From Timaviella obliquedivisa GSE-PSE-MK23-08B (GTDB taxonomy: Bacteria; Cyanobacteriota; Cyanobacteriia; Elainellales; Elainellaceae), in assembly GCA_019358855.1 (NCBI GenBank), contig JAHHII010000003.1:1-64000 (forward strand): a stretch of DNA of 64,000 nucleotides, read 5' to 3'. Numbering within the stretch: position 1 is the first letter of the stretch; every line of letters begins with the position of its first letter. The notes beneath the pieces are model-generated. The model had not been told where the DNA came from. It ran no database searches and saw only the letters and a program-made list of their open reading frames with translations. Both the position numbers and the translations under genes were made by a program. Below are positions 36,716-46,539 of this stretch, piece by piece.

Positions 36716-38905
36716 TCAGTGCGTCAGTTCTTTTGTTTTTAATTCTCCCCTTTTCGGATTCCACCAACCTTTAGAAGTTTGAAAATAAACGGCATCTTGA
36801 TGTTTGCGATCGCCCCTAGCCTTGGCATCAGAGCATCGCAAAAGCTTTTTAGGCTGCCCTTCTTTTTCATAGCTGTATTCTTCCATCAGTTTCTTGCAAA
36901 CCGGACAAGGATGATGAGTCAAAATAGCATCGGCTTGATTTCGCAACTTTTCTAAGGTCTTCGGGCGGGGCGGCTCCCATTGACGACTAAACTCTGACCA
37001 GAATAGTACAACTTCTTCGCAGTCAGCAACACACTTCAAGAAATATTTTTTCTTAACCTTGCTGCTCGTAATTTTCGCCATGGGCTTGTGACATTGAGGA
37101 CAAGGCGTTTTGGAAAACGCTGTCGGTGCCTGTTGTCCGGTTGCTTTGCCATGGACAGGACGAGTTGTGAGATGGCTGGGAATTGCCTGCCGAGCTTGCG
37201 CCAATGCGGGAATAAAGTACGTCTGGTTCCAAGTGTTAAGATAACACTGCCACTCCTGCTTCCCTGCGGCAATTTGGTCTAGCGATTGTTCCATCTGTGC
37301 AGTGAATTCTGCTTCTAACAAATCAGGTAACGCATCCTGTAAAAAAGCATCTACTTCTAATCCCAACACTGTAGGCTGTAACGTTCCTTTTTCAATGTCT
37401 ACATACGTTCGCTGCTTGAGGGTTTGCAGGGTTGGCGCGTAGGTGCTGGGGCGACCAATGCCTCGGCGTTCCATGACTTGAACTAGCTTCGGCTCGCTGA
37501 AACGCGGCAGCGGTTGGGTTTGCTTGGCTTCGTGGGCAGTTTGCTGAAGCGTTAAGGCTTGACCTTGTTGCAAGGCAGGTAGATCAGTATCTGCACTTAA
37601 ATTATTCCAATACTTGCTATAGCCCAAAAACTCAATCACCTGTCCTTTTGCCAACCACCGGACTGATCCGGATTGAGTCATAATTTGGGTTTGCCTTAAC
37701 CGTGCCGATTGACATTGGGAAGCGATCGCGCGTTTCCAAATTAAGACATACAGTGCAAACGCATCATCAGCCAATTCTAAGCGTAACTCTTTAGACGGAC
37801 GAGAGAGGTCAGTGGGACGAATTGCTTCGTGCGCTTCCTGGGAGCCTTTGACCTGGCGATGAGATGCTGTTTTTTTAGGAACATTTGACGGATCGTTTGC
37901 CTCTAACCACTGTCGAGCTTGGGCACAAAACTCCGGACTGAGGGCAATACTGTCGGTTCTCATGTAGGTGATCAAACCTGCTTCATAGAGCGACTGCGCC
38001 ACTTGCATTGTTTTTTCAGGGCTAAGGCGCAGCCGAGAACCTGCTGCTTGTTGCAGGGTAGAAGTGACGAAGGGCGGCGGCGGCGTTCGGCTGGTCTGTT
38101 TGCCTGCAATACTGAGAACTTTGTGGGGATGATTTTGAGCGATCGCCACCAACCGATCGGCTTCAGCTTCAGTGGTAACCCGCTCCGATTCTTGAAGCGG
38201 CTTGTCAGGCAGTGCGGCATCATCTGGCTGGACAGAATTGAGTTGTGCATCATCTACTGTAGGGTTCGCAGCACTGCCTTTATAAAAGGCTCGAAAACCT
38301 TCGCCATACTCTACAAATACGCTCCAATAATCTTGGGGTACAAAGGCTTGAATCTGGCGTTCGCGATCGCACAAAATATGTAGCGTTGCACTCTGCACTC
38401 GCCCCATGCTTTTAGCTCCATTGTGCAATTGCCAGAGCAGCGGCGAACCTTTGTAGCCTACCAATTTATCTAAAACAGTGCGGCATAGCCCTGAATGAAC
38501 AAGATTAAGGTCTAGGGGGCGGGGGTGGGCGATCGCTTGGCGAACTGCCGCCGGAGTAATTTCGGTATAAACCACGCGATCGGGATTTTTGAGGTTAAGC
38601 GCTTGTTGCAAATGCCAAGCGATCGTTTCGCCTTCGCGGTCTGGGTCAGTGGCTAAAAATACAGTTTTAACCTGTCTGACCGCAGCTTTAAGAGCTTGAA
38701 TGGTGTCTGCTCCGCGTGTACCTCGTGGAATAAACCGACAGCGAACCGAACTGCCATCTAGATCAAAACCCAGCGAGTCTCCCCCATCGCTTGCCAATTC
38801 TCGAATATGCCCCACGCTGGCTTTAACTAGCCAATCAGTACCCAGAATTTGGCTTAGTTTTTTGATCTTGCCAGGGCTTTCGACAATTAGGAGTTTGGTA
38901 GGCAT
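36716..38905 (-). CDS. topA: Type IA DNA topoisomerase (TopA-like)
   Basis: The 729-aa enzyme relaxes negative supercoils by a covalent tyrosine-DNA bond. It has the TOPRIM domain with LLIVESPGKIKKL and the DxDxD motif in FLATDPDREGETIAWHL, and the nucleophile Y314 in GLITYMRTDS. Two C-terminal zinc-ribbon-like modules follow (CPQCHKPM...CVADCEE and CPVCKKLM...RCSDAK). It is shorter than the usual cyanobacterial TopA, and the conserved central segment reads SPLLWQLHNGAKSMGRVQS instead of the common form. It may be a second, divergent TopA paralogue; whether the main one lies elsewhere cannot be seen. Confidence 0.9.
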   Translation of the reverse strand: MPTKLLIVESPGKIKKLSQILGTDWLVKASVGHIRELASDGGDSLGFDLDGSSVRCRFIPRGTRGADTIQALKAAVRQVKTVFLATDPDREGETIAWHLQQALNLKNPDRVVYTEITPAAVRQAIAHPRPLDLNLVHSGLCRTVLDKLVGYKGSPLLWQLHNGAKSMGRVQSATLHILCDRERQIQAFVPQDYWSVFVEYGEGFRAFYKGSAANPTVDDAQLNSVQPDDAALPDKPLQESERVTTEAEADRLVAIAQNHPHKVLSIAGKQTSRTPPPPFVTSTLQQAAGSRLRLSPEKTMQVAQSLYEAGLITYMRTDSIALSPEFCAQARQWLEANDPSNVPKKTASHRQVKGSQEAHEAIRPTDLSRPSKELRLELADDAFALYVLIWKRAIASQCQSARLRQTQIMTQSGSVRWLAKGQVIEFLGYSKYWNNLSADTDLPALQQGQALTLQQTAHEAKQTQPLPRFSEPKLVQVMERRGIGRPSTYAPTLQTLKQRTYVDIEKGTLQPTVLGLEVDAFLQDALPDLLEAEFTAQMEQSLDQIAAGKQEWQCYLNTWNQTYFIPALAQARQAIPSHLTTRPVHGKATGQQAPTAFSKTPCPQCHKPMAKITSSKVKKKYFLKCVADCEEVVLFWSEFSRQWEPPRPKTLEKLRNQADAILTHHPCPVCKKLMEEYSYEKEGQPKKLLRCSDAKARGDRKHQDAVYFQTSKGWWNPKRGELKTKELTH

Positions 38906-39227
38906 GAGACCGATCCTTAGGAGACAAAAGTACCATAGGGTTGAATAAGTAGATCAATTATACTACATGCCTTGCCAGCGTCAGACCAAGATTCAGGATA
39001 GAAGGGCAGAAGGTAATCCTCTCAAGGCTAACTTTTGAGGGCGATCGCTGTCCAAAAAACCGGGTCTCTTCCTTTTGATAGAGGTCAGCAAACGATCTAG
39101 CAGGAAACAGAATGCAGACGTTATGATCCTGATGATTGAAGGTGATTCCTAGTCTAAGTTTTCAGCACGTCTTTCGCCTCTACTGTTGGTATTTTTTCAA
39201 AAACAATGAGTTACAGGAGTATCTGAG
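38906..39227. other. Intergenic region between divergent topA and the aldolase gene
   Basis: This stretch of about 320 nt contains promoters for both directions and one HIP1 site. No small gene, RNA or operator is recognisable. Confidence 0.5.
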
Positions 39228-40277
39228 ATGAGCCATAACTATACTCAAGAACTGCAAGCAACCGCTCAAGCAATGGTTACTGAAGGCAAAGGGCTGTTAG
39301 CAATGGATGAAAGCACAGGGACTTGCAACCAACGTTTCGAGAAAGTAGGCATTCCTACGACAGAAGAAAATCGGCGGGCATACCGAGAGCTAATTCTCAC
39401 CACCCCTAGCTTAAGTAACTTCATTAGTGGCGCAATTTTGTACGATGAAACCATTCATCAAGCCACATCCTCTGGTTTTCCTTTTATTCAAGTTATGAAA
39501 GACGTGGGAATGATCCCAGGAATCAAACTAGACAAAGGTGCTAAACCATTAGCCGGACACACTGAAGAACGCGTTACAGAAGGACTAGATGAACTGCGCG
39601 ATCGCATTGCCGACTACTATTCTATGGGCGCACGCTTTGCCAAGTGGCGAGCAGTTATTACCATTGGCAAAGATATCCCCAGCCGAGGCTGCCTTGAAGC
39701 TAATGCCCATGCCCTGGCTCGTTATGCAGCGCTTTGTCAGGAGGGCGGCTTGGTTCCTATTGTTGAACCAGAGGTGTTGATCGATGGTGACCATACTTTA
39801 GAACGATGCTATGAAGTTACTGAAGCAACAATCCATGAAGTCTTTCGCCAACTTTATTCTCAAAAAGTGGCATTTGATCAAATGATTCTAAAGCCCAGCA
39901 TGGTTATTTCTGGCGCAAGCTGTCCGATGCAGGCAAGCGTGGACGAAGTGGCAACCGCAACGATTCACTGTTTACTCAACACTGTTCCGGCTGCTGTCGC
40001 AGGCGTTGCTTTTCTGTCGGGTGGGCAGACTATTGTTCAAGCCTCGGCTCATCTGAATGCGATGCATGTCATGTTTGAGGGGCAGTGTCCTTGGCCAGTC
40101 ACTTTTTCCTATGCGCGCGCCATTCAGCAGCCCGCCTTAGAACATTGGAAAGGCAACAGTGCCAATGTAGAGACTGCACAAAAGCTGCTTTATCATCGGG
40201 CAATGTGCAATGGAGCAGCGAGTCGGGGTTTATATCAGGCAGAGATGGAAAAAGAGCCTGTAGCAGCCCGTTCTTAG
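39228..40277 (+). CDS. Fructose-bisphosphate aldolase, class I
   Basis: The 349-aa Schiff-base aldolase acts in glycolysis, gluconeogenesis and the Calvin cycle. LLAMDESTGTCNQRF is the classic N-terminal motif. The Schiff-base lysine is K222 in MILKPSMVISG, and VAGVAFLSGGQ is the phosphate-binding loop. Most cyanobacteria depend chiefly on the class II enzyme and carry class I as a second, stress-related form. The start ATG is preceded by AGGAG at normal distance. It is single and convergent with the amylase gene. Confidence 0.95.
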   Translation: MSHNYTQELQATAQAMVTEGKGLLAMDESTGTCNQRFEKVGIPTTEENRRAYRELILTTPSLSNFISGAILYDETIHQATSSGFPFIQVMKDVGMIPGIKLDKGAKPLAGHTEERVTEGLDELRDRIADYYSMGARFAKWRAVITIGKDIPSRGCLEANAHALARYAALCQEGGLVPIVEPEVLIDGDHTLERCYEVTEATIHEVFRQLYSQKVAFDQMILKPSMVISGASCPMQASVDEVATATIHCLLNTVPAAVAGVAFLSGGQTIVQASAHLNAMHVMFEGQCPWPVTFSYARAIQQPALEHWKGNSANVETAQKLLYHRAMCNGAASRGLYQAEMEKEPVAARS

Positions 40278-40307
40278 ATAAGAAAAATCCTCTTATCTTT
40301 AATCTTC

Positions 40308-41882
40308 TTATCTTCGAGGAATTTTTGATCCTTTATGAATTGCGATCGCGTTCATTCCTTCTACGGTCAAGGTGATCTGTCCTCGCCGATTCACCTTGAC
40401 TTCTTCTGTAGGCGAACATCCGATCGCATTAGCCACAACCACATTGCAATAGAAACCTGACGATAATCCTGTTTGAAAGGTTTGAGTCAGGGGTTGAGCT
40501 TCCCGGTTAATAACAACAAAGCCGATATTTCCGCGCCCAAAGGCAATTTGGTTACCGCCATTGCTCCACCAGTGAGTAAGAGATTGGTTGGCAGAAAGGT
40601 TATGAAAACTAACCATGCGGGCGATCGCTCCCCACCGATGTTCACAAGTCCACTCTTTAAAGCAATTGGCTTCCCCATTTATATAAACGCTGTTAGTATT
40701 GCCTTCTGAATCAGATGGAGGCCCTTGGTCGGAATGGGTAAAGTTGTAGCTCGACATTACTTGAGGAATGCCGTAAGGATATGCCAGCATAAAAATATTA
40801 GCAAGGTTATAGATCTGTCCTTGCTTGTAAGTGAGATAGTTACCGCCACCGCCATGACCCCGTTGTTTATCATGATTATCAATGAAGGCGATCGCTTTTT
40901 CACTTGGCATCAACCGAGAGCTTTCAGCTAGCTTTTCTAACTGAGCTAAGTTTTGCCCCTCCACCCCCAAGAACGCTTCCCCCACCATTTTTCCATACTC
41001 GAACTCAGTCACTTGACCATTGTCATAGTATTCACTCTTGCGAACGGCTTCGGTTCCAGGATCAATGACTTCTTGATAAATAAAAGGCTTTGAATGAACG
41101 CCGCGAAGATTTGAATAAACGCGGCGAAGAATGGCTGCTAAGTCCTTAGTTTTAATATGCTTGGCAGCGTCAATCCGAAAACCATCAACACCGAGGTTAA
41201 CCAAATCTGTCAGGTAATCAGAAATTTTTTCACGAACGCGATTTGCACCAGTGTCTAAATCTGGTAACCCAACCAACTCACAGTTGGTTACTTCATCATG
41301 ATCACCATAGTTACTAATGCCACGCCGACACGTGTGAAAATCTTTAGGTTCATAAGATCCAGGATAGTTGTAGCGAGTGAAAGACGTACCCGCACTGCCT
41401 ACGCCGCTGCTGATAGCCGCCATATGGTTAATCACAGCATCGGCGTAAACGTTTACCCCGACCGCATGGCAACGCGCCACCATAGCGGCGAACTCGGCAC
41501 GATCGCCACTCCGACTCTTAATTCTGTAGCTAATGGGTTGATATCGCTGCCACCAAGGATAGTTTGCTTCAGCAATGACTGCATGTTCATTAGGCGGCGA
41601 AACTTGCACTGCACCGTAGCCATTGGGGGCAAGAAAGGTTTCGCATTCTTGAGCAACATCGTTCCATTTCCACTCAAATAAATGAACGAACGGCGCAATC
41701 GGCAGGGCGATCGGCGGGGCGATCGCTGAAGCAATGGAGGGCGCAATCGGTAGCGCAATCGGTGAAGCGATCGGTGGAGATGTTTGGGCTTTTAGAGTTG
41801 GGGTTAAGAAATGGACAGTGATGATCACTAGCAGCGTTAAGAAGGCTGGAATAACGATGCGGAAAAATGGTTTATTTATCAT
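40308..41882 (-). CDS. Secreted alpha-amylase (GH13)
   Basis: The 524-aa enzyme hydrolyses alpha-1,4-glucans. It has an N-terminal membrane/signal segment (FRIVIPAFLTLLVIITVHFL). A low-complexity linker of repeated PIA units (about 35-65) follows, and then the catalytic barrel. GH13 regions are VYADAVINHMA (I), GFRIDAAKHIK with the nucleophile Asp (II), FIYQEVIDPG with the general acid Glu (III) and AIAFIDNHDKQRG (IV). A C-terminal beta domain ends the protein. It resembles animal-type alpha-amylases in region II-IV wording. Export is inferred from the N-terminal segment. Confidence 0.92.
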   Translation of the reverse strand: MINKPFFRIVIPAFLTLLVIITVHFLTPTLKAQTSPPIASPIALPIAPSIASAIAPPIALPIAPFVHLFEWKWNDVAQECETFLAPNGYGAVQVSPPNEHAVIAEANYPWWQRYQPISYRIKSRSGDRAEFAAMVARCHAVGVNVYADAVINHMAAISSGVGSAGTSFTRYNYPGSYEPKDFHTCRRGISNYGDHDEVTNCELVGLPDLDTGANRVREKISDYLTDLVNLGVDGFRIDAAKHIKTKDLAAILRRVYSNLRGVHSKPFIYQEVIDPGTEAVRKSEYYDNGQVTEFEYGKMVGEAFLGVEGQNLAQLEKLAESSRLMPSEKAIAFIDNHDKQRGHGGGGNYLTYKQGQIYNLANIFMLAYPYGIPQVMSSYNFTHSDQGPPSDSEGNTNSVYINGEANCFKEWTCEHRWGAIARMVSFHNLSANQSLTHWWSNGGNQIAFGRGNIGFVVINREAQPLTQTFQTGLSSGFYCNVVVANAIGCSPTEEVKVNRRGQITLTVEGMNAIAIHKGSKIPRR

Positions 41883-42061
41883 GACTGTCTCTAACGATTA
41901 AAATATGTCCCACCAGCATTCATAGATGCGTTTGCCCATACTGCTTGCCAATACTTCTGACAACATACTATTCAGCAGACCACCAACCCTCGAATTTAGT
42001 GAAGATGAGATTTATTATTCCCTCAAATCTAAATAATCAAGCACCTTTCTTACTTCTCTGC

Positions 42062-42541
42062 CTATTCACCAATTTTGGCTGCATCGGTAGGACAGTAGGT
42101 TTGAATAGCTGCCGTAGTGACAGCAACATCGAAGGTAGGCGGGAAGAGTTGATCAGCCTGAACCTGACGGAGTTCTTCCAAGGTGCCACCGTGCCTGAGG
42201 AAAAGGCAGATGGTATTACCGTAGGCAGTAACTTTTGTGCGTCCGTAGGTGTTGGCATAGGCGATCGCCTCATCATCGGCAGCTTCAATAAAGCTCTCCC
42301 AAAAGCGATCGCGGCGTACCTCTGAGGCATTGCCCAAACCCTGGCAATAAGCTGTTAGGTTGACCAGATTACCATCAATATCAATCGTGCTGTAGCCAGA
42401 AAGGTTATACAGAGGACAAACGCCCAGCCGATCTTGAGCAAATTCTTGTGCAGCCAATAGGGGCGGAAAGACGACAGTAGAGACTAGGGCAATGCTTAGG
42501 AAAGCAACAGAACGAGGAATTTTTAGGAAGATTGTAAACAT
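42062..42541 (-). CDS. Secreted small protein, DUF732-like
   Basis: The 159-aa protein has a signal peptide (SVAFLSIALVSTVVFPPLLAAQE). The mature domain has paired cysteines (GVCPLYN, AYCQGLG, TICLFL, TYCPTD) and a helical core, FIEAADDEAIAYANTYGRTK then ICLFLRHGGTLEELRQVQADQ. This pattern resembles the DUF732-like exported helical domains, but the match is by pattern only. The function is unknown. It is a single gene upstream of the amylase on the same strand. Confidence 0.65.
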   Translation of the reverse strand: MFTIFLKIPRSVAFLSIALVSTVVFPPLLAAQEFAQDRLGVCPLYNLSGYSTIDIDGNLVNLTAYCQGLGNASEVRRDRFWESFIEAADDEAIAYANTYGRTKVTAYGNTICLFLRHGGTLEELRQVQADQLFPPTFDVAVTTAAIQTYCPTDAAKIGE

Positions 42542-42617
42542 AGCGGACTAGTGCAATTTTCATGCATTGTTCCCGCAGAAGAGCAGAGGCGATCGCTTCT
42601 AAAGAGGCAGCTAGACT

Positions 42618-43592
42618 CTAAGGATGCACTGTGCCATCGGGCATTTTGGCTCGCTGCAAGTTAGCTTGATGAAGGTTGACTTGATGGAGGTTAGCGTTGA
42701 AGAGATTCGCTTCAAACAAATTGGCTCCCGTTAAGTCAGCTTTGTACAAATCGGCACTTCGCAAATCAGCACCTTTAAGATTAGCTCCCTCAAGATTGGC
42801 TCTGGAAAAATTTGCTTGATGCAGATTCGTTTGGTCTAACGTTGCGCCTGATAAGTTGGCACGGCTAAGATTTGCCCAACTGAGGTTCGATTGAGTCAAA
42901 ACTGCTTCAATTAAAGTTGCACCCACTAGATAGGCTCCGACCATTTGTGCTTCAACTAATAAGGTTTTGTACAGGGTGGCTTTGGTCAGGTTGGCTTCAA
43001 TCAGATCGGCTTTGTAAAGCTTGGCACGGCTGAGGGTAGCACTCACCAAGTTAGCGGCATTAAAGCTGGCACAGCTACAGTCAGCGCGAGTTAGATTGGC
43101 ATCGCTCAAGTCAGCTTTTTTCAGGATGGCTCGGCGCAGATCTGTCCCAATTAAATCGGCGCGACTGAGGGCAGCTTGTTCTAAGTAGGCTTCTCTCAAA
43201 TCTGCACCCCTAAGCGTTGCTCCTTGTAAGTCAACTCGGGTAAGATTTGCGCCAATTAGGTTAGCGTCGGTCAGATCAGCTTCACTGAGATCTGCGTCGG
43301 TGAGGTTGACTTCGTAAAGGTTGGCCTTGGTTAGCGTTGCGCGGCTCAGAATGGCAGCGATTAGAGTGGCTTCTGTAAGATATGCCTTCGTTAAATTGGC
43401 GGTACTCAGGTTGATGCCGCTGAGGTGGGTGCGGCGCAGGTCTACCTCGCTGAGGTTAGGTTCAACTTGGGGAAGGTGCGATCGCCACTCTTGCCATCCC
43501 ATCGTCCCTTGCCTTAGTGCCGCTATCTGTGCTGCCATCCGTGCCGCCAAATGCTCTACAGTCTCCATCTCCTGACTCTTTCTGCCCCTCAC
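42618..43592 (-). CDS. Pentapeptide-repeat protein
   Basis: The 324-aa protein consists, after about 45 helical residues, of some 50 tandem A(D/N)Lxx units. These fold into a right-handed quadrilateral beta-helix. There is no signal peptide or catalytic motif. Cyanobacteria have many such proteins with unknown roles. Its ATG overlaps the stop of the upstream ccmP by four bases, so it is translated together with the carboxysome shell protein. That link suggests, without proving, a role connected with carboxysomes. Confidence 0.93.
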   Translation of the reverse strand: MRGRKSQEMETVEHLAARMAAQIAALRQGTMGWQEWRSHLPQVEPNLSEVDLRRTHLSGINLSTANLTKAYLTEATLIAAILSRATLTKANLYEVNLTDADLSEADLTDANLIGANLTRVDLQGATLRGADLREAYLEQAALSRADLIGTDLRRAILKKADLSDANLTRADCSCASFNAANLVSATLSRAKLYKADLIEANLTKATLYKTLLVEAQMVGAYLVGATLIEAVLTQSNLSWANLSRANLSGATLDQTNLHQANFSRANLEGANLKGADLRSADLYKADLTGANLFEANLFNANLHQVNLHQANLQRAKMPDGTVHP

Positions 43593-44227
43593 TCATTCCG
43601 CCCTACGGTTCTTTCTCGTCCGGCAATATTTTCGATCGCCTCTACAGCCGCCCGTGAACCCGCTAAAATATCTTGCTCTGCCCCACCCAAGTACAGCCGC
43701 CCAAAGCTACCCACCGCTGAAACTTGAAGGATATTGATCAATGCCGCCTTCTCCGCTTCATTGGCTGCTAAAGCTGCGTATGCCGCAGGCTCAACCTCTA
43801 GAACATAGAGGGTTTGCCCAGCCAACAGCATATTGCCACGACGAGTGCGGTTAATTAGTTGGGTGTGATGGGCATCGACGTTGCGAATAATTTGACTGGA
43901 AACAATGCGAGGTTTGAGGCAATCGCGGTAGGTCGCCCCGATCGCTTCTAAAATTGCCCGACCCGCCGCCTGGGTATCGCTTTGATTTTTAGAATGAACT
44001 TCTAGTAGCCCATAAAGCCGCTCAATCACCAGCACCCCTGGACGCACTGAGGCAGATTTAAGCGCAATATCTAGAATGCGGTTAATCTCAATGCCAGGAG
44101 AAATTTCAACCCAAAGAGAAGAATCTCCGGGCAGCGGCAAGAAGCCCAATGCCTGTGTTCCCATGTAGGCAGCGTGCTGGGGTTGCAAGCTGTCAAGATA
44201 GACGTAACTCCGAAGATCGATTCCCAA
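43589..44227 (-). CDS. ccmP: Carboxysome shell protein CcmP (tandem BMC domain)
   Basis: This 212-aa protein has two fused bacterial-microcompartment domains and forms the stacked trimers of the beta-carboxysome facet that can open and close a large pore. The N-terminal domain includes [19 protein letters not shown] and [22 protein letters not shown]. The second includes [21 protein letters not shown] and [15 protein letters not shown]. This wording is specific to CcmP and distinguishes it from CcmK or CcmO. CcmP is often outside the ccmKLMN cluster, as here. Confidence 0.92.
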   Translation of the reverse strand: MGIDLRSYVYLDSLQPQHAAYMGTQALGFLPLPGDSSLWVEISPGIEINRILDIALKSASVRPGVLVIERLYGLLEVHSKNQSDTQAAGRAILEAIGATYRDCLKPRIVSSQIIRNVDAHHTQLINRTRRGNMLLAGQTLYVLEVEPAAYAALAANEAEKAALINILQVSAVGSFGRLYLGGAEQDILAGSRAAVEAIENIAGRERTVGRNE

Positions 44228-44426
44228 TGTAAAAATTATCCAGTGTTAATGATTCAGGGTGATTTAGATAAATCAATTATCCCTGAGTTATCCCCATTAA
44301 TTCCATCTCTAAATTATTTCACTGCTCAGGGAAACTTATCGCTACACTCAGCAAAAAATCATTTTTGTGACAGGCAGCTTGTTTACACTGTCAGTAGGCA
44401 ACGATTCAAGTTGCTGTTCTGAGTCC

Positions 44427-45833
44427 ATGACGTTCATCCAACATCGTTTTAAGCAGTTCGGTCGATTGAAGCGCGAGGGCATTGGCTCGCTGCAATTACG
44501 TTTGACCTTGGGCATTACCGTCGTTTCGCTATTGGGCTTGGGCAGCATTGGCACCTGGACGATTTGGGATATGCGGCAAATGCTGCTAGTGAAGCACAAG
44601 CAGTCATTAGAATTGATTGCCGATCGCTTTCCAGAAGGTCTAGAGCGACCTGCTTCAAAATCAGCCATGACCCAGACCTTGCAACACAAAGTTGATCAAT
44701 GGGCTTCTCCCAGCCTATGGATCTGGGTCAAGGTAGAGGATGAAGTAGTCGCTCAGTCGCCGCCGATCGCCCCCATGGAACCTTTGTTTTCCCGCCAAAA
44801 GATGCCCGCCCTTCCAGAAGTTTATGCCCTAGATAACCGTTATTGGGTTTTGTGCAGCCGCACCTTACAAGCCAACGGAATGAAGGTGGGACAGCTTTAC
44901 CTGGCGCAAGATATTACCCATGACTATACGGTTTTAAGCACGCTAATCAATACCTTGAGAGTTGCAACGCTGGTGGTGATCGCCATGATTGCCGGATTGG
45001 CTACCCTCCTAATTTGGCGATCGCTTCGTCCGCTTCGCCGCATGAACCGACTCGTCGCCGCAGGCATGGAGCTTGATCAAGTGCCGACCGAAGTCAAAGA
45101 TCTGGTTCAAGCCTTCGGTCAACTCTCTGCCCGTCTTTCCGAAACTGGCGAACAGCAACGACAGTTCACCAACAGCATGTCCCACGAACTGCGTACTTCT
45201 CTCAGCTTGATCTACGGCTACCTGCAAAGCACCCTCCGCCGAGGCGATAATCTCACCGATCCTCAAAAAAATGCCCTAGAAGTCGCTGTGGGTGAAACCG
45301 AACGCACGATCCGGCTTCTCGGCTCCCTTTTAGACCTGGCCAAATCTAACCAGGGCGGAATTTCCTTACACCTCATTCCGCTCAACCTCAACGACTGGCT
45401 ACCCACAATCTGCTGGGTTCTCGAATCTCCAGAATCCTCCCGCCTCTCTATAGAAGTTGCTCCTGAGCCTCTGATCATTCAAGCTGACCCTGAAAAGTTG
45501 CAGCAAGTGATCCAGCAACTCATTGATAATGCTGCCCAATATTCTGAAGCCGATCGCCCGATCGCCCTCATCCTCAGCCGCGATCGGCAAGAAGCAGTGA
45601 TTCAAGTGCGCGATCGCGGCTCCGGCATTCCTACCGCCGAACAAACCCGAATTTTTGAGCCTTTTTACCGCCTCGAAGCTTCCCGTTGCCGTTCTACGGG
45701 CGGCGTTGGGCTGGGGTTAGCCATTGTCAAGTCTCTGACTGAAAGCATGGGCGGACGCGTGACCGTGCAGTCAACCTGGGGCGAGGGCAGTGTATTTGAG
45801 GTGAGGCTACCCATTGAGGTTGCAAAGCCATGA
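44427..45833 (+). CDS. Sensor histidine kinase
   Basis: This inner-membrane kinase has about 468 aa, with two membrane spans (about 22-42 and 170-192) bounding a small periplasmic sensor domain of about 125 aa, then a HAMP-like linker. The phosphoacceptor His is in SMSHELRTSLSL. The ATPase boxes are LIDNAAQYS (N), VRDRGSGIPTAEQTRIFEPFYR (G1/F) and GGVGLGLAIVKSL (G2). The ATG at 44427 is preferred over an in-frame GTG at 44367. The response regulator starts 31 nt downstream and is its clear partner. The input signal is not identifiable. Confidence 0.93.
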   Translation: MTFIQHRFKQFGRLKREGIGSLQLRLTLGITVVSLLGLGSIGTWTIWDMRQMLLVKHKQSLELIADRFPEGLERPASKSAMTQTLQHKVDQWASPSLWIWVKVEDEVVAQSPPIAPMEPLFSRQKMPALPEVYALDNRYWVLCSRTLQANGMKVGQLYLAQDITHDYTVLSTLINTLRVATLVVIAMIAGLATLLIWRSLRPLRRMNRLVAAGMELDQVPTEVKDLVQAFGQLSARLSETGEQQRQFTNSMSHELRTSLSLIYGYLQSTLRRGDNLTDPQKNALEVAVGETERTIRLLGSLLDLAKSNQGGISLHLIPLNLNDWLPTICWVLESPESSRLSIEVAPEPLIIQADPEKLQQVIQQLIDNAAQYSEADRPIALILSRDRQEAVIQVRDRGSGIPTAEQTRIFEPFYRLEASRCRSTGGVGLGLAIVKSLTESMGGRVTVQSTWGEGSVFEVRLPIEVAKP

Positions 45834-45864
45834 TGCCAAGTAGTGAGCAAGAGGAAGGAAGTCT

Positions 45865-46539
45865 ATGAGCGCCCATATCTTAATTGTGGAAGACGAAATT
45901 AACCTAGCCCGTTTAGTGGAACTAGAACTGAGCCTGGAGGGCTATACCGTCACCGTTGCCAATGATGGGCTAACGGGATTGACCAAAGCCCGCGAAACCC
46001 CACCCGATCTCCTAATTCTTGATTGGATGATGCCTGGAATGACGGGCATTGAAATTTGTCGGCGGCTGCGGGCAACAGGCAACAAAGCCCCTGTAATTTT
46101 GCTAACTGCCAAAGAAGATGTCAGCGATCGCGTTGCCGGACTGGATGCAGGAGCCGATGATTACGTCATCAAACCTTTCAAAATTGAGGAGCTTTTAGCC
46201 CGCGTTCGCGCCCACTTACGCCGCACCCACGAAGATAACCCTGACCTGTTGCAATTTGCCGACCTCAGCCTCAATCGTCGATCGCGGGAAGTGTTTCGAG
46301 AGGGAAGGGCGATCGAACTGACTGCCAAAGAGTTTGATTTACTCGACTACTTGATGACTCATCCCCGCCAGGTCATCACCCGCGACCAAATTCTTGAAAA
46401 AGTGTGGGGCTACGACTTCATGGGCGATTCTAATATTATCGAAGTTTACGTTCGCTACCTACGGTTGAAACTAGAAGAACATCAAGAAAAACGCCTGATT
46501 CAAACGATTCGGGGTGTGGGTTATGTTTTGAGAGATTAG
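45865..46539 (+). CDS. OmpR/PhoB-type response regulator
   Basis: The 224-aa regulator has an N-terminal receiver and a C-terminal winged helix. The receiver has the acidic pair in LIVEDEINLA, the phosphoacceptor Asp in LILDWMMPG, Thr in LLTAKED and Lys in VIKPFKIEE. The wing has ELTAKEFDLLDYLMTHPRQVITRDQIL and SNIIEVYVRYLRLKL. It resembles cyanobacterial regulators such as NblR and ManR, but I cannot assign one. It is paired with the upstream kinase. Its stop overlaps the stop of convergent arsR by four bases. Confidence 0.93.
   Translation: MSAHILIVEDEINLARLVELELSLEGYTVTVANDGLTGLTKARETPPDLLILDWMMPGMTGIEICRRLRATGNKAPVILLTAKEDVSDRVAGLDAGADDYVIKPFKIEELLARVRAHLRRTHEDNPDLLQFADLSLNRRSREVFREGRAIELTAKEFDLLDYLMTHPRQVITRDQILEKVWGYDFMGDSNIIEVYVRYLRLKLEEHQEKRLIQTIRGVGYVLRD

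Noticed and set aside
37919-38383. Frame opposite topA
   Set aside because: Shadow of the topoisomerase gene without own start context.
40283-40330. Terminator between the aldolase and amylase genes
   Set aside because: The arms AAAATCCTC and GAGGAATTTT are imperfect and overlap the amylase 3' end, so the call is too weak.
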